A DNA stretch of 64,000 nucleotides, taken from Rhizopus arrhizus. Lineage: Eukaryota; Mucoromycota; Mucoromycetes; Mucorales; Rhizopodaceae. The first letter of the stretch is position 1, and every line of letters begins with the position of its first letter. The stretch is from NCBI GenBank assembly GCA_024220505.1, contig JAKZZE010000002.1:2454289-2518288 (forward strand), in the 5' to 3' direction. Under the pieces are notes generated by a model, which did no database searches, was not told the origin of the DNA, and worked only from the letters and a program-made list of their open reading frames with translations. Below, piece by piece: positions 56,535 to 64,000 of this stretch. A program made the position numbers and the translations under genes.

Positions 56535-58203
56535 CAGTGGGTGGACTAATTGTCCCAGTGTTTCAACATTTTTACGTTTGACACTGTAACTCGACCAATT
56601 CTTAGGCTATGTGACTAGTTTTATGCTCATTAGAAAGGGCGCACTTCGTGCTACATAATATCAAAGAGCTGGCGCTCGGAGATTACACAGTCTGAGTTAA
56701 TCAGCAATAGAAAAAAAACACCGCACTGGGACAATTTTTCCGCTTGAACATAAATTTTATTTAATAACGGGTATGTCCCCCTTTAGCACCAATAACTGCT
56801 TTACAACGATCCGGCATGCTATCTATATGTCTTCTACACTCATCCACTGTAAAAATATTCCATTCTTTTTCGATTCTTTCCCATAACTCATGTACTCCTT
56901 TAGCCTTAGTGGCATATACACTCAGCTTGAGTTTAAGGTGATGCCATACATGTTCAATAGGGTTTAAATCGGGAATTTGGGCTGGCCAGCTAAAGATATG
57001 ATCACTCTTGAAGTTATTATCCACAAACCATTGCTTAGCAAGCTTCGAAGTGTGATCAGGATCCTTATCTTGTTGAAAATAGATATCCTCAGGATTGTAT
57101 CCATAGTACTTTAGGCTGTCCATAAGTGTAGTTTCCAAGATATTTACATAATCCACAGCTTTCATAGTTCCATCATGTATCCAACAAGCATATCCAGGGC
57201 CATCATAAGTAATACAACCCCATACCATGACACTTCCTTGGCCGCCTTTAACTGTAAGGCCTAAGTGATGAGGCTGCAATACATCGTCTGGTCGACTCCA
57301 GTAATACTTGCAACCGTCTGATCCGAAAACATTGACTTAGTCTCATCACTAAACACCATACGCCTCCAGTCATCGGTTGTCCAGTCTTTGTGGGCCATAG
57401 CCCATGCTAAACGTCGTTCCTTGTGCTGTTTACTGAGCAGAGGCTTCTTCGCTTGATTTTAGCTCTGAATTTCATACTTTTAAGAAGCTTCAAGACTCCA
57501 GAATAACCAATAGTATATCCCAAACCATTCAGATATTGATGTAACTGCTTTGGCTGTCTTGAATTCACCCTTTATTACTTGTCTACGGATGTATGACTTG
57601 GTAGTTTCACCAATAGTTGCTCTTCTACCAGGGGTTGCCTTCATTCGGTTTGGAAAAAACTTGTTCGCATACCTACCTAAAGTTGACTTTTTCAATCCGG
57701 GAATGCGTTCCATAACTTGTTCATATGTCATATTACTAGCCAAAAGCATTTGGATTTGTTTCTGAAACAGATTGCTGATAGTAGGAGTCATTTGATGCGG
57801 GACAAGTCGTAAGAAGTGCAGTATATAAAGAGACTAAGAATAATGTAAAAAAAAAAGAATAACGTAAAGCTTTTTATACTTACATTAAAGATATGAGTCA
57901 TAGATTATCATAGATAAGACTTGTATATTAGTTTCGGTGATTTCTGATTGCTAAGAAGGCGATGTTTAGAAAACATTGCAAAATAAGCAGGTAGCGGAAA
58001 AATTGTCCCAGTGCGGTGTTTTTTTTCTATTGCTGATTAACTCAGACTGTGTAATCTCCGAGCGCCAGCTCTTTGATATTATGTAGCACGAAGTGCGCCC
58101 TTTCTAATGAGCATAAAACTAGTCACATAGCCTAAGAATTGGTCGAGTTACAGTGTCAAACGTAAAAAATGTTGAAACACTGGGACAATTAGTCCACCCA
58201 CTG
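56535..58203 (-). mobile_element. Tc-3b: second copy of Tc-3, 1,669 bp
   Basis: TA flanks at 56533-56534 and 58204-58205; ends and inverted repeats as Tc-3a. Inserted in the first intron of the CACTA-6 accessory gene. Confidence 0.94.
56761..57791 (-). pseudogene. Tc-3b transposase, several small indels
   Basis: Same protein as Tc-3a. Differences include compensating indels near residues 6-9 (MTPTISNLFQKQ), an extra base near 57543, a one-base loss near 57455 and another at 57339 inside the first catalytic motif region. QQDKDPDHTS and IPDLNPIEHVW remain readable. Less intact than Tc-3a. Confidence 0.88.
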
Positions 58204-59207
58204 TATTTATTAAATTAGTAATTGTAATTTAATAACTATATTTTATACCTTTCTGTGTCATATAGAGTTATTTAGCAGAATACTACCGTGATTACGTTGT
58301 TGGTCGCAGAAGCGAATTTGACTTGGACGTTACCTTCGCCCATAAAAATAACAGAAAGTCAAGGCATTGTTGTATGAGCAAGCCAGAAAGCACCATCGTT
58401 TTGATTTGCTCACCACCTCACAAATAAATGCTATAATTAGGAGCAAGTATTCCTACATGATGAGCAAGGCCACGGGGGAAGACAGTTGTTTCACCAAAAC
58501 TACCTGTCGTAGCCGTATAACTACGGTGAGTATTTAATATTTTGAAGATTATACTATAAAATATAGGAAATACTTACATTGATACCTTACAATAGAAACT
58601 CTCTAACAGGAGATCTGTTTATATGGCTAACCCTTCCGCGTTCGACGCCCGTTTCCCGTTCGCTGGTAAAATTCTGACTGTTGACTGGACGTCAGATGAA
58701 GAAGATGGGCCAGAGGACGAGAACGGCCGTACGTTCGTGGTCAAAAGGCCATCATTAGAAGCAACGAAGTAAGCAAATGTTGTTGACAAGTTTCATCTTC
58801 TAATATACCTAATTAATCTATAGGTGGTGCAATTCCACGAAGAGTTGCAAAAACGATACAAGGAGTCGATGAAGAAAAAGGGGGCTCCACCAACTATTTA
58901 GAAGAATAATAGAAAACGTTGAGGTGGAGTTCCCCGACAAACTTGATGATGCCGATTTTCCTTCCTGGGCTTTTTCTTCTTCTGCTCTTGGTTTTCCAAC
59001 CTCTGTTTCTGCTTCTTCCTCTTTTGCGACTTCCAGTTCAATGCAGTAGGCATTCTTCCCCTTTTTTTTTTCTTGGTTTGTTGTTTCTTCACAAATTGAA
59101 TAAAATTTTTTAAAAAAAAGTCTATTGAATGATTCTTTAGTAAAATATATAATAAAACAATAATAATAATAATAATAAATGAATGAATGAACGCTTCGAC
59201 ATAGTTT

Positions 59208-62084
59208 TTACATATAGATCCGTCTTGGGAGAGAAAGTGTAAGAATATGATTATCTAAATATGACTTCACTGCTACTGGATTGTGAATTTTGTGAACAGG
59301 AAGTATATTTTGTTGTGAGACTGGGTCAAACTGGTTTTTCCACACTTGAATGCCAGTATCATCAAAGGAGGGAAAGTGATGGGTCGCATGGCTGTACCAA
59401 TTGACAAATGCAAAGTAATGAGTGTAGTTGTTAAATGAATGTGTAAAGAGATAAGAAATTTGACCAATGCGTATTTCGTTGTTGATAATAGCTTGGATAA
59501 TGCAGGAGGATGAAGAAGTTGAATTTTATTTGATGACGTATATTTTTGTCCAAGCAAGTTTATATTTTTAAATGAATGAATAATATTGCTGATAAACGTG
59601 CCAGGGATGAGTGCATAGGTGTAGGTGTAGTAATTAATCAATTGTTCATAGTGTTCTGGGCATATAAGTTGGGTTCGATTGTCGAAATTTAAAGGAAAGG
59701 ATGTGGGTGGCAGAGGCTCACTACCAGTTATTGTTGAATTGAATAAGCTAGGTCCGTCTATGAAACGAGAGTAATCAAATGGCGTTAAACCACTCTCGTC
59801 ATTCGTAACCTCACCTATCTCTTCTATAAATTTAATTAGTAGGAGTATGTCTTCGTTTGTTGAATTGATAAAGGAATGTAAAGAATATACTAGATCTTGT
59901 GTGTGAACATTTTGAATGAACATAGTAGCATAAGTTGTTTCAAATCCAGTCTTAAAATTGATGTTGATATGTTTCATATCGCCATTAAGGACGTTCAAAG
60001 CCATAAAGCCAAAAAGAGTATGATGGACCAAAGTCCAGGAAGCTTTCTTTCAAATGAAGATGCATATGCATATTTGGGGTGGGCATAGATTCACCATACA
60101 GCTCGACACAGGTCTTGCCAAAGTTTTTCATCAATAGATGTGCGGTATCTATGTCTTCTACTGTGATGGAAGGGCCAGTGACCAACTTTACAGCATCGAC
60201 ATACCGCAACCAGTTGTAAAATGTTCACCTGCCAGTTTTTGTTTGAGCAGGAAAGGTGACAGCACAACAACCCAGGTTCTCCACTCATCTGATTTCATAT
60301 TGGCAAAAGCACCAGAGATTTTTCCTATTTTTTTTTTTTTAAAAAAATAAGTATTTTGCTCCACCATGAAATAAAGCTTTATTCCATGTATATATAAACA
60401 CGATCAAGCAGTATTACATACCTTCAGATAGCTTAGCGTATTGTTGAGGAATGCTGATAGTAGTCGACTCTGTTGCCATTGCTGAAAATCAGTAGAAACA
60501 AGCAAGCCAAAATCCTGCCAGACTTCAATCATTTTTTAGGAGTTCCAAGAAACAAGTTATGCATTGGATCGACAGTTACATATCTCACCACATCAAAGTA
60601 GGAAGTCGATGTACTTCACTCCACTTTGTACCAGAACTTGCTGTTTTCTTCTTGTTGTGCCTTGTGCGTAGCAGTCAACCAGTCGTACGCATCAAATTTG
60701 CTCCCATGTTCTTTGCACCCAGTTTTCATCGTTGAAATCAGAAAAGTTTGGCTTTGAAGACCTGGTACCAGTTGATAGACGGCCAAAAGCAGTTGAGCAC
60801 TTGTTACATGCTTTAGTAGCCATGGCGCCCATGTATCCAGCTACTTTTCTTGCTGCAGGCATATCACATTGATGGACATAATGCCACACGAACTAGTTCT
60901 CCGTTAGGATTTTCGTAAGTGGGCATTATAACACCATTGTACAGTACAAGCAATTCATCTACCAATGGCTTCAAGAATTTTGATTTGATCATCGTTGGGC
61001 TCATGTGGTCCAGGAATAACACCTGCCAAAACGATGTTGGAAAACTTCATACGTGTATTTCTTGGCAGATTGTTGATTGCAAGGTAAATGGCACCACTAG
61101 AATGCTTCATGTTGTCACTTGGCTGGAACCAATCCACATTCAAGGATACCATCAATGATTTGGTTGACTGGTAAAAATTTGCCCGTTTGAATCCACAAGC
61201 TGATTCCAAACTCTGCCATCGTATATGTCGAAATAACATCTTCATCAACTGATCTTCTTCTCCATTGCTCAATTTGTTGTTCAAAACTGGGTCGCATAAA
61301 GAACTTTTTTAAAGTCTCAGTAATTGAGTTGTAGGGATACTCAAGCACTGGCTTTAAACTGCTGCCTGCAAAAAGAGCATTTCCACATGGTTGTGCTTGT
61401 CGATAAGGGTTGTTAGGGAAGCGTACATAACCACAGGAGCGAGAATGCAAGCTTCCAGAAGTGTAAACGCTTCGACAAGCAGAGCAAACAAGAAAACGGA
61501 CAAACCATTGCTGGCAGAGGAATAATTGACCATAGTACGGGCAGTAGAGATCTTTGTAGGAATCTCCATACCATGGCCAAGAGAACGGACAAAGAAGGAA
61601 AGAAAGGCCAACAAGTCTTCACCGGCTTTCACCGAGAGGTGCTTTGCTTGAAAAAGCACAATGAACAACAGCAAAGGTGACGAAGCTGTTCTTCATTACT
61701 CATTCCTCTTCGTCAACATTCATTCCGTCTAACAAGTTGCAAAATACATTTCAATAAATAAAACCTTTCTTATATTAAACACTTTGCTGATTAAAAATAT
61801 ACCTTCAGTTACTGGTTCAGGAATGGCTGATGAGTATTCGACAGTTTCCTCCCCGTTGTCGTTAGCTTCAGATACTCTTCTCGATTCTATTTTGTTTTTT
61901 TTTTTTTGAAAATTAGCACGTTTGGATTTCTATTGAAAAATAAAACAAAAAAACCTCTATTTCTAACTCTGTCGATAAGTTCATGACCTCTTACAGTTCT
62001 CTTTGCAAGCATTCTGAATCCATTGGGATGGTTGCTGCATTCAGAACAGGTACAAATAATTTTGGTGGCGTTGAAGTTGTTCAT
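59208..62084 (-). pseudogene. CACTA-6 Tnp2-type transposase, decayed
   Basis: Homologous to the CACTA-3 transposase along its length. Exon 1 starts at 62084 with the Cys cluster CTCSECSNHPNGF. Later parts match in order: LFQAKHLSVKAGEDLLAFLS (61650s), SLKPVLEYPYNSI, SLNVDWFQPSDNM, CDMPAARKVAGYMG with HKACNKC-like TKACNKC, then a carboxyl part with MHLHLKESFLDFGPSYSFW and TGFETTYATM. It ends PRRIYM at the same residue. At least six frame changes are seen (for example near 61500, 61240, 60960, 60690, 60540 and 60000), so it cannot be functional. Confidence 0.88.
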
Positions 62085-63386
62085 GTTTATATTTTTAAAT
62101 TTGGAAATAGCAAAGAAAATTGGTAGAAAGAGAAAATATGCCTGATAAAAAAAAACATGTTAAATTTAAAAAACAAAGTCGGTGCTTAAAGTAACCTTTT
62201 TTTTTCCCTCGTTTTGTTTCATGGAATACTCTAGATGCCAAAGGCATAAGAAAAAAGGAAAGCTCAAGCACTGGTCAAATGTAAGTTTATTAAAAAAAAT
62301 AACAACCAAGTCTAATGTCGATTTCTTTTTTTTTTTTTTTTTTTACAGTAGGAATTCCTAATGGGACACATTCGGATGATGAACATTAACCTCATGAGAG
62401 AAGCTGTTCTTTCCAACATGACAAAGCTATAAGAATATCAAACTTTATTACTGCTTGCTGCTGAAAATTCCTCTTTGGTAACGGAAGTTGGCAATGTTAA
62501 CATCTCTAATGGCTAATGGCTAATGGCTAATGGCTAATGGCAAATTACACCCATGTGTAAACATGAGTAAGTAATGAACCAGTGTAAGCTTAAAAACATA
62601 TTCTCTTGCATTATTTGTCATAAAAAATAATAAAGCAATCTATTTACTTGAAAAACAAAAACGCTGTACTTGTATGTGTTAATTATAACAAAATGTGAGC
62701 AAAGCTTCTTATTTTTTTATTCTTTTTAGAATATACAAGTATTCTTTTGTTATAACATAAAAGCATTTGCATTTCTATAAAGTATATTTGCTCTAGATTA
62801 TTGTTTTCATTTGAATAAGGAACCTTTTATTGCTATTCTTTTTTTTTTCGCTGTCTTTTTTTTTTTAACTTTGTCTTTTTTAACTTTGTCTTTTTTAACT
62901 TTGTTTTTTTTACTTTTAATCTTTCAGCTTCTTTTTTTTCCCAAACGCAACTATTTTGTTACGTTCTGTTACACGTTTCTAATGAGCTAGCTAAAAGCAC
63001 AGACTGCCTTCCTAATATGTATTCTTCTGTACAAAATAATCGCACGGTGCTTTTGATTTCCGCATTTTGCCCTCAAAAATAAAAAAAAGAAAATATCGGT
63101 CTTTAAACAATGGAGAGAAATACGCTTTCCAAAAAAAGATCATTTGTAAAAAAAGACATTTCTTTAAAAATGTGAATAACTCCATGAATATTTACCCTAC
63201 AAATAAAATAATAACATCGTTAAATTTCTTTATTTTTTCACATCTAAATCTTTTTTCAAAATTCGAAAATGATCAATACAGCAAGATTTAATTTTTTTCA
63301 CGAAAAAAAGTAACAATTTGTTACCCAAACGAAGAGCAATCTTGCGCAATCCGGTACCTAATTGGAACGATTATTTGCAGTGGTGG

Positions 63387-64000
63387 CACTGCAAATAATC
63401 GTGCAAACTCTGCACATTGTTAATTTTTAGCAATATGCTTTTCTGTTTAACGATGCCAAAAGCTGTGATTGAATGGGTATTTATGCCGACGTCAATATCG
63501 GCACCCTTTAAGGACCTAAATGTCTGTCAATATATTCTGCGTCTCTGTATGGTGCCGATATTAACGAAAATGATGATCCATAGCTATAAGTAGATTTATA
63601 CAGACCCAATTGTCGTTCTGCGAAGGCGTCTCTCTTGTTAGCTGCTTTACATAGTCTATTCTACGTTATAAATAATTTGGCAACCAATGATACTTTTTAA
63701 ATCATTACTTTATTTGTCTTTTTACTCTTTATAAACCACTCATATTGCCTTATACTTCTTTATGAACCACTCATATTGCCTTATATTTCTTTATAACCAC
63801 TTATATTGCTTTATATACTTCTTTATCGACCATTCATATTGCAATATTTTGCTTTTATATACAAAAAAATAGGGATTTTGTTTATAAAAAATAGCTTTTT
63901 TTTATTTGAATAAAATAATAAACAATACATAGTATTTCTTTTGTAGCATTTAGCAGTGTGTTGATATGTACCAGAATAGCAGCATTAATCTAAAAATAAT
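63387..64000 (+). mobile_element. CACTA-7: left end of a further CACTA element, cut by the window
   Basis: CACTGCAAATAATCGTGC starts 4 bp after CACTA-6 ends. 33-bp-type subterminal repeats lie at 63727-63845, followed by the TAGGGATTTTGTTTATAAAA block also seen in the other copies. The remainder lies outside. Confidence 0.85.

Larger units (their letters stand above)
56136..59049 (+). pseudogene. CACTA-6 accessory gene, broken and interrupted
   Basis: Exon 1 (56136 to about 56518) starts MSRRAATPINVPSNAPKRAR, nearly the CACTA-3 start. It contains a hexamer repeat (CTGCTC/CTGTTC, 56262-56318) read as Leu and Phe, then a Gln tract. Tc-3b sits in intron 1. Exon 2 resumes at 58266 (SYLAEYYRDY) but shifts frame. 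Exon 3 (about 58597-58770) is readable, with RFPFAGKILTVDWTSDEEDG. Exon 4 (from 58825) hits a stop after KKKGAPPTI and shifts frame before the terminal WAFSSSA region. Intron places match CACTA-1 and CACTA-3. Confidence 0.85.
54418..63382. mobile_element. CACTA-6: decayed two-gene CACTA element, 8,965 bp with Tc-3b inside
   Basis: Left CACTGCAAATAATAGTGT, right GGAACGATTATTTGCAGTG; flanks GGG and GTG, a near-match for a 3-bp duplication. Gene order and orientation equal CACTA-3: accessory gene plus strand, transposase minus strand, tail to tail. Both genes are broken. Removing Tc-3b (1,669 bp) leaves 7.3 kb. 33-bp repeats lie at 54757-54880 and a palindrome core near 62351-62358. Begins 5 bp after CACTA-5. 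Confidence 0.9.

Overview
The window looks like a gene-poor, AT-rich, transposon-filled block of a eukaryotic genome, most likely an early-diverging (Mucoromycota-type) fungus. The reasons are short phase-0 spliceosomal introns with GTAAG donors, chromodomain Ty3/gypsy pol, LINEs, many Tc1/mariner elements and a tRNA-Leu with a pol III T-run terminator. The organism assignment is inference. The only host gene I can defend is that tRNA. Nearly everything else is mobile DNA, much of it nested, and target-site duplications (TSDs) give the order of many insertions. Labels such as Tc-1a or CACTA-3 are mine.

Layout, left half. 365-8286 holds two head-to-tail gypsy elements: Gypsy-A (5'-truncated pol with one in-frame stop) and Gypsy-B (long open gag-pro-pol with chromodomain, gag start missing). 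8287-11545 is LINE-A, whose reverse transcriptase reading frame is split by a solo LTR with TSD CCGCA. 12452-18772 carries a diverged CACTA-like element (CACTA-1) with an intact 4-exon accessory gene and a Tc1 insertion (Tc-1a). 18773-29176 holds two CACTA elements end to end: non-autonomous CACTA-2 and CACTA-3, a complete 7.7-kb element with 16-17 bp inverted ends and TSD TGC. CACTA-3 has a 348-aa accessory gene facing an 882-aa, 4-exon Tnp2-type transposase gene.

Layout, right half. tRNA-Leu(AAG) is at 29232. 29400-31625 is a patchwork of LTR-like fragments. 31626-38600 is a nest of Tc1 elements (Tc-1b inside Tc-5; Tc-4 inside Tc-6 inside a solo LTR). 38599-43246 is Gypsy-C (minus strand) with Tc-3a inside. 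44217-49134 is LINE-B (minus strand), which has lost its reverse transcriptase, carries the intact Tc-2, and has its ORF1 cut by a CACTA array. 49135-64000 is four CACTA elements placed end to end with 4-5 bp between them. One of these, CACTA-6, contains decayed copies of both genes plus Tc-3b in an intron.

How it works together. CACTA-3 is the only plausible source of CACTA transposase here. CACTA-2, -4 and -5 keep its ends and subterminal repeats but share a different short interior, as expected of cross-mobilised derivatives. Four Tc1 families share an unusual design: roughly 220-bp terminal inverted repeats in which the outer terminal motif recurs, inverted, at the inner edge. The strongest leads are the CACTA accessory gene, the end-to-end CACTA arrays, and the Tc1 inverted-repeat design.
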